The translations under genes were made by a program, and so were the position numbers. Source: Urechis unicinctus (taxonomy: Eukaryota; Annelida; Polychaeta; Xenopneusta; Urechidae). Taken from it: a stretch of DNA of 64,000 nucleotides. Below the pieces are notes generated by a model that was given only the letters and a program-made list of their open reading frames with translations, was not told the DNA's origin and did no database searches. The stretch spans positions 20,371,850 to 20,435,849 of the forward strand of contig CM067357.1 in NCBI GenBank assembly GCA_034190875.2, written 5' to 3'. Below are positions 38,066 to 51,431 of this stretch, piece by piece; position 1 is the stretch's first letter; every line of letters starts with the position of its first letter.

Positions 38066-38569
38066 ATGGAGGAGCCGCTGTGCGAGCCTTATGAAGAAAC
38101 GGCCGTGGCGCCTCAGTCTCTGTCCACAGTATTTTTGTCTCAGGGAAACATATACTCGATATCGTGGCTCAACCCAATTTCTTTGTGCATCAACAAGTAT
38201 TTAATGATAGTGCTCACGGTAATTCAATCTTAACGGTGCGAATATATGTCATAGCTTCCGTATATAATAATATAGTTATTTGATCATTACTAAGTGTCAG
38301 GGGGTAATGTTTGATTATGTCTGTTACCTGGCGTTCTCCTCGTTGAGTTTATTGTGGCTAAGATATTTTTGTTTATTTGTGACATACCATTTTTATGCAA
38401 TTTACAAATGCAAAATCAAAACCCGGGGGTCATAGGTGCATATTGCATAGGTAAAAATACTAATGAGGACACATCAATGAAAGTGGACGCAGTGGAGGAA
38501 CGTTATGTTATTGTGAGTCTCTTGATTCTTATTGAATGTAGTGTTTGTCTATGTACACTATTTCCTTGA
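38066..38569 (+). CDS. Candidate two-exon small membrane protein, 119 aa
   Basis: Exon 1 runs from ATG at 38,066 to 38,218. The first ~90 bases reach about 55-60% GC, and the peptide starts MEEPLCEPYEETAVAPQ. It ends at ACG|GTAATT. A 144-base intron ends TTTATTGTGGCTAAG, and exon 2 (38,363-38,569) continues in the same phase to TGA. The joined protein has an acidic N-terminus, a hydrophobic segment spanning the junction (about residues 45-65) and a second one near the C-terminus (about 97-117), so it would be a two-pass membrane protein. No family is recognised. Internal donors (ATAG|GTAAAA near 38,451 and ATT|GTGAGT near 38,515) mean exon 2 may end earlier and more exons may follow. The sites were chosen by eye and chance is not excluded. 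Confidence 0.28.
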
Positions 38570-39467
38570 CTTCGGCACAATATAGACCTTTTCAACCTGG
38601 CTTCATTGTCGTCAAGAAGGAATAATATGCTAGTGTGATTATGTTAGCGATTTCCCATGTACTCCTTTTCGGCATAATATTCATTACATTAGACACTGGT
38701 TGTCGCGGTCCATTTATTGCATGAACCACAGTATTGATATGAGCTGTCAGCTTATATCTCTTTAGGGTACTGCTCACTGCAAGTTATTTCAATTCATACA
38801 GCACCACTCAAGCGAGATTGATATATCCACTCTGATAGAGGCGCTTAAGCGTATAAAATGCTCCTTTAACGATGTAGACTGATCCAAGCATTCCAGACAG
38901 CAGATTATGCATTTATTCAAGGATAGGCTTTTCTATATCATGCATTAATTATAAGTAGGGTAAGCTAGAAGTAAAACAATCAGTAACGACAAAACAAACG
39001 CACTGTCAAAAGTCCTACTGTGCTGTTTATAAAACAAAGTTCAACACAATGTGATTTGCGTACCATGTATGAATCAAAGTGCTCATAAATATCAAGAATT
39101 GTCATTATTAGGCGCCATGTAGTGAAGATTGTGGTATTCACAGATAGCTTGACCCTAACCTTAGTAACGAGAGACCGTGGATGTTGCCGTCAAACGATTG
39201 ATTATCCAGAATAATACGCTGACAGTACTCCGATTACATCATGGTAAAGCGTTGCAAAGCGTTATAGTTGGGGAATCTGGTGTGACAAAAATACATTCCT
39301 AGCGCTTGTAAATCACAAATCGCTGTGAACGTTCTAATTGCGTGTAATTGCTCTTACTTACCTGACGGCCGTCTACAACCAACGTAGTATCCCATCAACT
39401 TATGCTAGCCAACATGCTATTACCCAACTGATATGACATGCTGTTGTAGATTAATGGGTGCTATCAA

Positions 39468-39680
39468 TTAAGACAAAAGATTATCTGCCTTGTTATGCAA
39501 ACGTACCTTCGTGTTGCAGTCTTTATGAACGGGTTTTATAACAACATTACAGCAATTTGTAATGAACATTGCCATTCGGTTTGACGCTAAAATGTCAAGA
39601 AGCACCACAAATATGACCTTCTTCTGGCGGTCTTTGCGGAACAAAGTCAAAAGGCATCCAAAAACCACACACCTGCACAT
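39468..39680 (-). CDS. Hypothetical open frame / first exon, 58-70 aa (weak)
   Basis: ATG frame on the minus strand. After 58 codons it reaches AAG|GTACGT at 39,507/39,506, a strong donor match in phase 0, so the piece 39,680-39,507 could be a first coding exon. The peptide has a basic patch (residues 15-21) followed by an aliphatic stretch (22-31). No family is recognised and no acceptor downstream was identified with confidence. Confidence 0.2.
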   Translation of the reverse strand: MCRCVVFGCLLTLFRKDRQKKVIFVVLLDILASNRMAMFITNCCNVVIKPVHKDCNTKVRLHNKADNLLS

Positions 39681-40519
39681 GTCCTGTTTGCTACATTACT
39701 CTATGATAGAGTAATGCATCTACAACGGTCATCCCTTACCAGCCTCCTGCCATCCTGTTAGCAAGCTCAACTCGCTCAACGGCACCATGATAACACGAAT
39801 TATTGTACCGAAAGATTAGCCGCAGTTTATCTGTTAAAATAGGCTTGTTTGGAAAGCATTTCGCTTACGCTAAGCGCCATTTCAGCCCACAGAGAGGACT
39901 ATAGATATCATTGCAACTCTTGTTATAGCCAAGACGTATAAGTAAGCAAGATTTAGTTAATTGCAGTCACGCGTTGCAACATATTCTTCATGTTTTTTTC
40001 ATTAATCATATCGGCCCGGCGTGTTTGTCCCGCTAACTGCTGCCTTCTTAAAATCAACAGCAATTCGGCAGGAGGATGTGAAATAACATTGATTTATTCA
40101 GAAATCCAATTAGGTTTGTGAGAAGTGTGCCGACAGCATGAAGTCAGCTTATTACGATTGCAAGATGTAAACAATGGCTGCCTGAATGCACTTCAATGTG
40201 GTTGTGATTGTTAAATAGACAACATATACGATTGCTTAGTTCCTAAAACATTGACATTACAAGTTTAGACTATGCATTTTCAAAGCAACTAAAAGTATGA
40301 ATATGTTTCTAATTTATTTCACGCAAACGTACACACTCTTTTACATGGTGCTTAAATGCTTGGCAAAATACAGAGCAGTGTCATGGTGCCTACCAATGCA
40401 ATAGTCATTAAAGTTGGTTAGGAAACATTGCAAATTATTGTGATGCATCGACGGTACTCCTTAAGTGCAATGGATGATACGAGCCGGCTGCTACGACCTG
40501 AGCTGCTCACTTATACCAA

Positions 40520-40687
40520 ATGTCAACCGTGAAAATGAGACAGGGCAGTCCGGAGTTTGTCATGAATGTGAATGAGAGCACAGCCACGGGTACAAGGGGA
40601 AGAACATTTGCGACCAGGCAGTGGGCATTATGGGGAAACAGCCGAGTGAATGAATGGCATCGTCAACTGGAAACTATAAACAGGTAG
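40520..40687 (+). CDS. Hypothetical small open frame, 55 aa, GC-rich (weak)
   Basis: ATG frame of 55 residues in a patch of about 50% GC. It ends at ACAG|GTAGAA, so the apparent stop (TAG) overlaps a plausible splice donor and the frame may be an exon. The peptide is polar (Asn, Thr, Arg and Gly rich, with Trp at positions 40, 43 and 51). No family is recognised. Confidence 0.2.
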   Translation: MSTVKMRQGSPEFVMNVNESTATGTRGRTFATRQWALWGNSRVNEWHRQLETINR

Positions 40688-41458
40688 AATACGTCACGTT
40701 TCTGGGAATGAGAACTAAACTCAAAATATAGCAAGACGTCTGTATGTGGGCTGAATAATAATGTCCTGCATCACCACTTACAACCCGTCAACGGTTGACA
40801 TCATGCTGTTGGCCAACGTGTCACAAACCTACGTGGATGTTTTTAGCTGAATAAGTGTCGTCAATTTGATTTCATGATCGCAGAAAGAAATGAACGAGAA
40901 ACAATGACAATCATATATGCTTTAAGCGATTGTGCATCCTGGCGATGTTAATGCATAATGTTATCATTTATGGACATTTCCAACGGACTCTCCAGCCTTC
41001 TCCGCTTTCGAAGAAATGTACGAATCTCGATAAGTTTTTACCAAAGACGGAAACAATTTCGACGGCACTAGGTTTTTAGTGACTGAATTCATCCTATGGA
41101 TAATTGAACCCAAAATGGATGTTGAAAACTTTTTTCAACTAACGTCCTAATAGGCAGTTTGGAAAATCCATCGGCCAGGATATATGGCAAACCATTTGGT
41201 GGGCCAAATACTTACATAAAATATATTATATATATACAGACAGTGTGACTTGCGTAAATTAAGCATGCGTCATGATACGACGCATTGAAAGTGGAAATTG
41301 ACCGCCGAAATAAAGTTAACAGCGGTAATGATATATCTTTGACTTGCGCATTCAGAAGTCGTGTGCAGAGATTTTCTGCGCCGGGTGCCTTGTTTAGTTT
41401 ATAGCAGTTGACAATTACAGGGACATTTGAATTGTCTGAACGTTATAGTTATTCCCCA

Positions 41459-42536
41459 TCATTGCCATTTTGATGATAAAACTGGTTCATATCGTGTGAC
41501 GTTCTCTTCAGGGTGCAAAGTAACCATGCAGCCAAAAAGCGCTCTACTTTCTTTGTAGCAGGATACTACACGGGCTGTTTTAAAGGTTTGAAACACATTC
41601 ACCACTAATCGCCTGCATTCGACCATGTCTTTGTTGCACAGGGATTTCCAGAGAATCAGCTCATTTAAAATCAAGAATTGGTCATGACTGACTAAATATT
41701 TACAATCCTTGATTTCGGATACTAAACCAAATTAATATGCTGCATGAAATGATATGAAGTAATGTGGATTAACGCCTCTTACTTTTATGAGATGATACCG
41801 CGAACATAATGGATGGGAATAACTTGATGCTTGAATACACTCCTGATCTTCAAGTGGGTTTAAATCACATTCAATCAATCAATGTTCGTTTCTTATGCAA
41901 GAGATTGTCGATTATAATGTCACTAAGGAATTATCTTATCTTGTAATTTTCTAGGGCACATTGATAGCCTGTGATGGTGTTGTTTACGTCCAACTGCTTA
42001 AGCTTTCAAGACAAAAATAGCAAATACGCAAAAAGCACTTGCCGATATCATTCGGTGTACCTATTGCTAAATTAACCTGGCACCTTTTGGGATGCTGAGT
42101 TGGCGTGTCACACGAATCATCATTATATATGGGTATAAAGTAATCCTGACGTCGTGTATCGTCACCTGAAGACGTGAGTGTGTTTCATTTAGTTGCAGGC
42201 ACACCAAACGGCTAGCCGAAGCGAGCCATCTGATCATCAACAACACTACATTGAGCACTTATTTTATGATATTCAATGATCCATCATGTGGAAACCTCAG
42301 TTGAATTAAGCCGTGAAGCACCCATACTGTACAATGCAATCTTACTGTTATTCATTATTGAACTCATAACATGGGTGAATATGAAATTATACAGCCACAG
42401 CCTTCGTCGGGTGATCAGTGTTAGAAAACAGCACTTTTCCGCAAATCAAAAGTACATCACACCACGAATGATACCTATGTGCTGCGTGATCGTGTCAAAT
42501 AAAGCACCACTTATCATTGTAATTGCGAGAAGCTGA
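41459..42536. other. Stretch with three weak open frames
   Basis: Minus 41,459-41,674 (71 codons, TTG start, low-bias composition, possible exon), minus 42,067-42,258 (63 codons, non-ATG start) and plus 42,276-42,536. Only the last has an ATG and is listed separately. Opposite orientations and lack of splice support make a single gene unlikely. Confidence 0.3.
42276..42536 (+). CDS. Hypothetical open frame, 86 aa, one possible membrane segment (weak)
   Basis: ATG to TGA frame of 86 residues with a hydrophobic stretch at about residues 19-34 and a basic middle part. No family is recognised. Its length is within chance expectation for this window. It is kept because it starts with ATG, has mixed composition and a plausible transmembrane helix. 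Confidence 0.18.
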   Translation: MIHHVETSVELSREAPILYNAILLLFIIELITWVNMKLYSHSLRRVISVRKQHFSANQKYITPRMIPMCCVIVSNKAPLIIVIARS

Positions 42537-43105
42537 TGCCATAACGCATGGCAACATGGGGTTCATTGTTGGAAAGTTATTTGATTATGATGTAAGCGGC
42601 GAGCGCAATGGAATAGTCACGCATCTTATGATTCGCGTTGGATGACATTCCAGTTTTCAGGAAGGTCACAATCACGTTAGATTACATAATTGAGCACAAA
42701 CGCGGACAGAACATTGAAGGAGTAACGCGAATGGTTAATGGTAACCACTAAATCAAAAGTTGAAACTAAGTTGAAAGAACGGAACATTTCCGCTGTGCCA
42801 CCAGTTTTGCCGTAAAATTCACGATCATCCCAGTTAATGCCAATGCATCAAATTAAAATCGTCCCTGCTATTTATGGTAATACACGCATTATACGATGAA
42901 TCACGATCCGACAGATTTATTATTTGTTTTAGAACATTTCAAAACCATTAATTAATCAACCCTAGGTATGAATGATTTGCTGACCTGCATGCACATTTTC
43001 ATTTAAGCAGGTGTATATCCCTCACTTACTGACAATGACCTGAGACCATTGACATTTGGCAAAATCTCGGTTGTTTTAGGGCATGATCTGAATTTATAAT
43101 GATGT
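42537..43105. other. Single-copy sequence, no supported gene
   Basis: Nothing above background. Confidence 0.4.
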
Positions 43106-43160
43106 AAGAGAGAGATAAATAGAGGAAGAGAACGGAAGAGAAAGAGATAGAGCGAGAGAG
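43106..43160. repeat. GA-rich (purine) tract
   Basis: Irregular GAGA/GATA repeats, purine on the plus strand, about 55 bases. Confidence 0.9.
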
Positions 43161-44964
43161 CCATCAAAGTAAATGCGACGAATAATAGAACGTTATTGTT
43201 CGTGAAGACTATGATTTATATCAGATTAGGAACTTCAACATATAATGCGTGAGCGCAATAAATCACCCCACATGTGTTTTAGCACAGTCATGGGATTTAA
43301 GGCGTCGTGACGTGAACAGTCTTGTCTGAATAACAATCCTGTCATTGCGCTCTGGTTTTGGAACAGGTTACCATATCAGTTTTGGTTGTCAATTTAAGAG
43401 TGATACCGTTAGAAGAAGACATAGCTCGTGAAATAAGTCACGTACAGAAGGGGGGGAGGGTTCAATAAGAGTCAAATGGTAAAACTTGTCATTTTTCTAT
43501 TCCTTTGGATATTCGGTACATTGGCTATACGCTGTAAATATTATAATAATCTGTATTGTCCCTTATATTGAAGCCACCGACCAATCAAAAGCATAATGGG
43601 ATTATTGTTGATATGAATGATGCATTTCGTAGCCGTGCACTTGATGAATCCGTGAATAAATACTAGTTTAATGTAAAATAGAGTACTCAGCGATTTTGAA
43701 GTGGGTTAAGAGAGCTTAAAAAGGTTTTTTTGACGGAGCTAATCTCGAAGCAGTGTGACAATCAAGCGCAGTAGTTGATTTCAATCACAAAACATTTTAG
43801 ATTTAATAACACAGAGATTGATCGTGCAGCTAAAACCGGACCAACGTTATAGCGTCCCGTTGTTCGTTGCTAACCAAAACATTCGGGACAGAGGATTGAC
43901 ATAATGCAAGCCCCTTAGTGGGAGAGTCAGGCTGCCATTGTCTTTCAAAATTGGTGACCATTACGCTCTATTAACGCTGACGTCAGCTGTCCATATCGTC
44001 ATAGTTCATCATAGCTTACATTACGCACCATTTATGATTATAAGAGCGTGAAGTTCACGTGCCATATCTAAGATACAATACTCTCGAATGTCGGTGTTCC
44101 CAGGCGGGAACTAAACGTATAATTATGCCAGTAGGTGGAAAAATAAACGTGAATGAAATGAGAAATATCATTATATTATTAATGGGTAGTAAAAACCGTG
44201 TAAGATTGCATTAATGACCCCAAGCATGGAACAGTTATGTGGTGGTGAGTTTGACTATTAAGTTGAAACAATGTTTGAAGGACAGAAATATATAACAGCT
44301 TTCTCTTGTCATTCCTTAGCCACGTTCGCGCTATCATTTTACCGCTGCAATCCTAGATCAATTCTAACAAATAATGTACAAACCGTTAAATCAACATTAA
44401 GCAAACAAGTTATCTACAACAAAACATACCGTTTAATATGGTTCTCTATCCGAATAAGTTACGCGATGCTAGGTGAATATGCTGGTATTCGCAATTTGCA
44501 GGACGACGTTTCATTAGGGAACGTATGCGACCCATTGCAGGAAACCGTGATCAAAAATTGTTGTCAGCAGCTGGACCACGATTCATCATATAATAAAGTT
44601 TATACCCGCCAGAATGTCGTCGTCAACCAAATTCAGAGATTGGCACACTTTTTACTATGGAAATGGATTTTGTTCTGGTAGATATGGGGACGCAGCAAAA
44701 ATTGACAATTATTTTGAATCTGTGTCTTCCAGGCATCAAAGTATCGGGAAGCCGGTCTTGTTGTTCATTTTAATCATGCAGCTAATCTCAGCCAGACCTG
44801 ACAAGCCCATGTGAGGGATGACCAAATAGCTTGTAAAAGTTTCGCTGCTCAAAGAGGCATTGTGTCGTTCTCATGTACTTTGCCTTATGTAAGTAAATGA
44901 CACATGGCAAGTCAGGTTTTTGATCTTCCTGGGTGGAAGCTGATTTGTTTATTTTGAACTAAGT
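43161..44964. other. Single-copy sequence with the longest non-repetitive open frame
   Basis: The plus frame 44,271-44,681 (ATG, 136 codons) is one of the two longest non-repetitive frames in the window. By my estimate one or two such frames are expected by chance in 64 kb. The peptide has mixed composition and no recognisable motif, so it is noted but not called. Confidence 0.35.
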
Positions 44965-45105
44965 TGAGAGACAGAGCGAGAGAATTAGGGAAAGAGAGAG
45001 GGAAGGAGAGTGAGAGAGAAAGAGAAAGAGATAGACAAAGAGAGAGAGAAAGTGAGAGAGAGCGAGAGACAGATAATGATAGAGATAAGAAGAGAGAGAG
45101 AGAGC
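44965..45105. repeat. GA-rich (purine) tract, ~140 bp
   Basis: Runs of GAGAGA with occasional A/T interruptions, purine on the plus strand. Similar in kind to the tract at 43.1 kb and the first half of the 20.9-22.5 kb block. Confidence 0.95.
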
Positions 45106-46139
45106 AGTATTAGACGACATTCGATGCATGATTAAATACTCACATCAAACAATGACTTGATTGAGTGGCAACATGCGACGTTATAACAATGGAGCGTGTG
45201 ACTGTTGTGAGCACGAGAGATCGTGAAGTTAATGTATGGTCTGAAGGAACTTATATATCCACTTAACTGTGTAATTCATTTGCAGCTCTCGTAATCTCAG
45301 CTTTCCGTTGTAATCATGATTATTACTACTAATGTGATTAATGTCAACATATAAATGCATAATACATGTGGCATAAATTAATATAAGAAGTTTCCTGGTA
45401 TGATATATATGACATAAGATGTGATATGATACAAATGGTTTGCTGAAGCACTGCCGGTTTTCATCGATACTAAGCTGACATTTGCGACTGGCTGGATTTA
45501 TACAGATCTTTGTTACGGCTAGTGCAAATTTTGATAATTTTTTCTATACACGTTGTGCGGTTAATGACATTTAGAAAATCGAATTCCCGATTCATTGAAT
45601 GGACAATTGCATACAGAGAGAATAGTGAAAGGTGATCATGCATCGCTGTATAAAGTGCTCGAACACATAAGTTATTTAAATGAACTAAGTACAATTATTT
45701 TACGTATGTCTAATATTCATGATATTCATAACGTTTAAAATAGGTACTGCATTCCTATTAACGGATGCTCAGTTTCCACGTGGTAAAAATGAACAAGTTA
45801 ATAATAGCATTGTGTGATGGAAGCCTAGTATTTACAATGCATAATAGCATCATGCTGCATTGTACACTGTAACCACGTCTGATCCTTTTCATCACCATAT
45901 GTTATATGACTCATCCCCTTGATGATAAACGTCGCAGAACATGTGGCTGCTCTGGCCTTTTGCTTGACTCAGATGTTTAGATTGCCTCGATGAAAGTCTT
46001 GTCATACGCATGATATATTTGTATTCAGCCTAGAATTCTCACGAGAATGCTCACCAACAAATCTATTATAATGGTTCAAGCTGACAAAATATATTGAATA
46101 TTCAGTCGACATCGCCAATAATGTCAATTCCAGGTCGTA
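45106..46139. other. Single-copy sequence left of the minisatellite, no supported gene
   Basis: Only a 74-codon chance-length minus frame (45,470-45,694). Confidence 0.4.
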
Positions 46140-49100
46140 AATGGATAACGCTCTAGTTGGTTTTTAATTGCAATCGTGGTTACACAATCGAGCATTTGTA
46201 CAATATTAGACTGGATCAATGGATAACGCTCTAGTTGGTTTTTAATTGCAATCGTGGTTACACAATCGAGCATTTGTACAATATTAAACTGGATCAATGG
46301 ATAACGCTCTAGTTGGTTTTTAATTGCAATCGTGGTTACACACAATCGAGCATTTGTACAATATTAAACTGGATCAATGGATAACGCTCTAGTTGGTTTT
46401 TAATTGCAATCGTGGTTACACAATCGAGCATTTGTACAATATTAGACTGGATCAATGGATAACGCTCTAGTTGGTTTTTAATTGCAATCGTGGTTACACA
46501 ATCGAGCATTTGTACAATATTAGACTGGATCAATGGATAACGCTCTAGTTGTTTTTTATTGCAATCGTGGTTACACAATCGGCATTTGTACAATTTGTAC
46601 AATTAGACTGGATCAATGGATAACGCTCTAGTTGGTTTTTAATTGCAATCGTGGTTACACAATCGAGCATTTGTACAATATTAGACTGGATCAATGGATA
46701 ACGCTCTAGTTGGTTTTTAATTGCAATCGTGGTTACACAATCGAGCATTTGTACAATATTAACTGGATCAATGGATAACGCTCTAGTTGGTTTTTAATTG
46801 CAATCGTGGTTACACAATCGAGCATTTGTACAATATTAAACTGGATCAATGGATAACGCTCTAGTTGGTTTTTAATTGCAATCGTGGTTACACAATCGAG
46901 CATTTGTACAATATTAGACTGGATCAATGGATAACGCTCTAGTTGGTTTTTAATTGCAATCGTGGTTACACAATCGAGCATTTGTACAATATTAGACTGG
47001 ATCAATGGATAACGCTCTAGTTGGTTTTTAATTGCAATCGTGGTTACACAATCGAGCATTTGTACAATATTAGACTGTATCAATGGATAACGCTCTAGTT
47101 GGTTTTTAATTGCAATCGTGGTTACACAATCGAGCATTTGTACAATATTAGACTGGATCAATGGATAACGCTCTAGTTGGTTTTTAATTGCAATCGTGGT
47201 TACACAATCGAGCATTTGTACAATATTAGACTGGATCAATGGATAACGCTCTAGTTGGTTTTTAATTGCAATCGTGGTTACACAATCGAGCATTTGTACA
47301 ATATTAGACTGGATCAATGGATAACGCTCTAGTTGGTTTTTAATTGCAATCGTGGTTACACAATCGAGCATTTGTACAATATTAGACTGGATCAATGGAT
47401 AACGCTCTAGTTGGTTTTTTTTAATTGCAATCGTGGTTACACAATCGAGCATTTGTACAATATTAACTGGATCAATGGATAACGCTCTAGTTGGTTTTAA
47501 TTGCAATCGTGGTTACACAATCGAGCATTTGTACAATATTAGACTGGATCAATGGATAACGCTCTAGTTGGTTTTTTAATTGCAATCGTGGTTACACAAT
47601 CGAGCATTTGTACAATATTAGACTGGATCAATGGATAACGCTCTAGTTGGTTTTTAATTGCAATCGTGGTTACACAATCGAGCATTTGTACAATATTAGA
47701 CTGGATCAATGGATAACGCTCTAGTTGGTTTTTAATTGCAATCGTGGTTACACAATCGAGCATTTGTACAATATTAAACTGGATCAATGGATAACGCTCT
47801 AGTTGGTTTTTAATTGCAATCGTGGTTACACAATCGAGCATTTGTACAATATTAGACTGGATCAATGGATAACGCTCTAGTTGGTTTTTAATTGCAATCG
47901 TGGTTACACAATCGAGCATTTGTACAATATTAGACTGGATCAATGGATAACGCTCTAGTTGGTTTTTAATTGCAATCGTGGTTACACAATCGAGCATTTG
48001 TACAATATTAGACTGGATCAATGGATAACGCTCTAGTTGGTTTTTAATTGCAATCGTGGTTACACAATCGAGCATTTGTACAATATTAGACTGAATCAAT
48101 GGATAACGCTCTAGTTGTTTTTAATTGCAATATTATCGAGCATTTGTACAATATTAGACTGGATCAATGGATAACGCTCTAGTTGGTTTTTAATTGCAAT
48201 CGTGGTTACACAATCGAGCATTTGTACAATATTAGACTGGATCATGGATAACGCTCTAGTTGGTTTTAATAATTGCAATCGTGGTTACACAATCGAGCAT
48301 TTGTACAATTTAGACTGGATTCAATGGATGGTTTTTTAATTGCAATCGTGGTTACACAATCGAGCATTTGTACAATATTAGACTGGATCAATGGATAACG
48401 CTCGCTCTAGTTGGTTTTTAATTGCAATCGTTACACAATCGAGCATTTGTACAATATTAGACTGGATCAATGGATAACGCTCTAGTTGGTTTTTAATTGC
48501 AATCGTGGTTACACAATCGAGCATTTGTACAATATTAGACTGGATCAATGGATAACGCTCTAGTTGGTTTTTAATTGCAATCGTGGTTACACAATCGAGC
48601 ATTTGTACAATATTAGACTGGATCAATGGATAACGCTCTAGTTGGTTTTTAATTGCAATCGTGGTTACACAATCGAGCATTTGTACAATATTAGACTGGA
48701 TCAATGGATAACGCTCTAGTTGGTTTTTAATTGCATCGTGGTTACACAATCGAGCATTTGTACAATATTAGAACTGGATCAATGGATAACGCTGGTTTTT
48801 AATTGCAAATCGTGGTTACACAATCGAGCATTTGTACTAAACTGGTTAACGCTCTAGTTGGTTTTTAATTGCAATCGTGGTTACACAATCGAGCATTTGT
48901 ACAATATTAGACTGGATCAATGGATAACGCTCTAGTTGGTTTTTAATTGCAATCGTGGTTACACAATCGAGCATTTGTACAATTTACAATACTAAACTGG
49001 ATCAATGGATAACGCTCTAGTTGGTTTTTAATTGCAATCGTGGTTACACAATCGAGCATTTGTACAATATTAGACTGGATCAATGGATAACGCTCTAGTT

Positions 49101-50874
49101 GGTTTTTTAATTGCAATCGTGGTTACACAATCGAGCATTTGTACAATATTAGACTGGATCAATGGATAACGCTCTAGTTGGTTTTTAATTGCAATCGTGG
49201 TTACACAATCGAGCATTTGTACAATATTAGACTGGATCAATGGATAACGCTCTAGTTGGTTTTTAATTGCAATCGTGGTTACACAATCGAGCATTTGTAC
49301 AATATTAGACTGGATCAATGGATAACGCTCTAGTTGGTTTTTAATTGCAATCGTGGTTACACAATCGAGCTTTTGTACAATATTAAACTGGATCAATGGA
49401 TAACGCTCTAGTTGGTTTTTAATTGCAATCGTGGTTACACAATCGAGCATTTGTACAATATTAAACTGGATCAATGGATAACGCTCTAGTTGGTTTTTAA
49501 TTGCAATCGTGGTTACACAATCGAGCATTTGTACAATATTAGACTGGATCAATGGATAACGCTCTAGTTGGTTTTTAATTGCAATCGTGGTTACACAATC
49601 GAGCATTTGTACAATATTAGACTGGATCAATGGATAACGCTCTAGTTGGTTTTTAATTGCAATCGTGGTTACACAATCGAGCATTTGTACAATATTAGAC
49701 TGGATCAATGGATAACGCTCTAGTTGGTTTTTAATTGCAATCGTGGTTACACAATCGAGCATTTGTACAATATTAGACTGGATCAATGGATAACGCTCTA
49801 GTTGGTTTTTAATTGCAATCGTGGTTACACAATCGAGCATTTGTACAATATTAGACTGGATCAATGGATAACGCTCTAGTTGGTTTTTAATTGCAATCGT
49901 GGTTACACAATCGAGCATTTGTACAATATTAGACTGGATCAATGGATAACGCTCTAGTTGGTTTTTAATTGCAATCGTGGTTACACAATCGAGCATTTGT
50001 ACAATATTAGACTGGATCAATGGATAACGCTCTAGTTGGTTTTTAATTGCAATCGTGGTTACACAATCGAGCATTTGTACAATATTAAGACTGGATCAAT
50101 GGATAACGCTCTAGTTGGTTTTTAATTGCAATCGTGGTTACACAATCGAGCATTTGTACAATATTAGACTGGATCAATGGATAACGCTCTAGTTGGTTTT
50201 TAATTGCAATCGTGGTTACACAATCGAGCATTTGTACAATATTAAACTGGATCAATGGATAACGCTCTAGTTGGTTTTTAATTGCAATCGTGGTTACACA
50301 ATCGAGCATTTGTACAATATTAAACTGGATCAATGGATAACGCTCTAGTTGGTTTTTTAATTGCAATCGTGGTTACACAATCGAGCATTTGTACAATATT
50401 AAACTGGATCAATGGATAACGCTCTAGTTGGTTTTAATTGCAATCGTGGCAATTTTTACTGGATCAATGGATAACGCTCTAGTTGGTTTTTAATTGCAAT
50501 CGTGGTTACACAATTGCATATCGTGGGTGGATACACAATCGAGCAATTGGTTACGAGCATTTAAACTGGATCAATGGATAACGCTCTAGTTGGTTTTTAA
50601 TTGCAATCGTGGTTACACAATCGAGCATTTGTACGATATTAAACTGGATCAATGGATAACGCTCTAGTTGGTTTTTAATTGCAATCGTGGTTACACAATC
50701 GAGCATTTGTACAATATTAGACTGGATCAATGGATAACGCTCTAGTTGGTTTTAATTGCAATCGTGGTTACACAATCGAGCATTTGTACGATATTAAACT
50801 GGATCAATGGATAACGCTCTAGTTGGTTTTTAATTGCAATCGTGGTTACACAATCGAGCATTTGTACAATATTA
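46140..50874 (+). repeat. 78-bp minisatellite, about 60 tandem copies
   Basis: The unit begins GGATCAATGGATAACGCTCT and continues through AGTTGGTTTTTAATTGCAAT, CGTGGTTACACAATCGAGCA and TTTGTACAATATTAGACT, 78 bases in all. The array of ~4.7 kb has units nearly identical over long stretches. Shortened or scrambled units cluster at ~46.55-46.62, 48.1-49.0 and 50.44-50.57 kb. A recurrent variant changes ATTAGACTGG to ATTAAACTGG. Because 78 is divisible by three, the minus strand stays open for up to 334 codons, with a 26-residue period containing IAIKNQLERYPLIQ. This is broken by many 1-2 base indels and has no flanking unique coding sequence, so I treat the frames as a by-product. There are no variable spacers, so it is not a CRISPR array. 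Confidence 0.98.
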
Positions 50875-51431
50875 CGATATCAATGATCAACCCTGCTGCA
50901 TTTCATCATTAAAATAAACTAGTTCTATAATCCTAGCGCACATGCCATGTTTATTGTGTTAAGCTCTATATATGGCGAAGTGTAAATGGGAAATTTGGAG
51001 TAAAAGGAGCCTTGTCAATAAAGCCAGGTTTATCAGCTACGTGAGGACATGAATCGAATATGCCATTACTACATGGTTGCGTTTACTGTTGAGTCCTAGG
51101 ACAACTAAATGTAACTATAACCCTTTGCTGCGTGGGTGACTCTCTTTAATGGCTTGTTTTAGTGTAATCCATGCTATAAACATACTTCGTTGAGCTCTTA
51201 TTCCTTAACCATCCCTGCATGATACAATTGCACCCGTCTGTTCATTCTCCCGCTCTGTCATAGTCCGTCACATACATCTAATGAGACACTTTATTGATGC
51301 TTAATAGCGGCCCCATACGACTCCATGCATTGCTATGCTGAACACTTTGTGATTCCAAACCGCTTAAAAGACATGCTTAGGCCATCAACAAATTGCTAAA
51401 TGATGCCTTAATTCAGTTTCTGGTATGTATA
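50875..51431. other. Single-copy sequence right of the minisatellite
   Basis: No supported gene or repeat. Confidence 0.4.

Noticed and set aside
44271-44681. 136-codon plus frame as a gene
   Set aside because: Length matches chance expectation for the window. No motif, GC island or splice support.
46733-50074. Minus-strand frames of 123-334 codons in the minisatellite called as repeat proteins
   Set aside because: Openness follows from a 78-base unit with no stop. Frequent frame-breaking indels and absence of unique ends argue against coding.
46140-50874. CRISPR array
   Set aside because: Units are contiguous without variable spacers and the context is eukaryotic.
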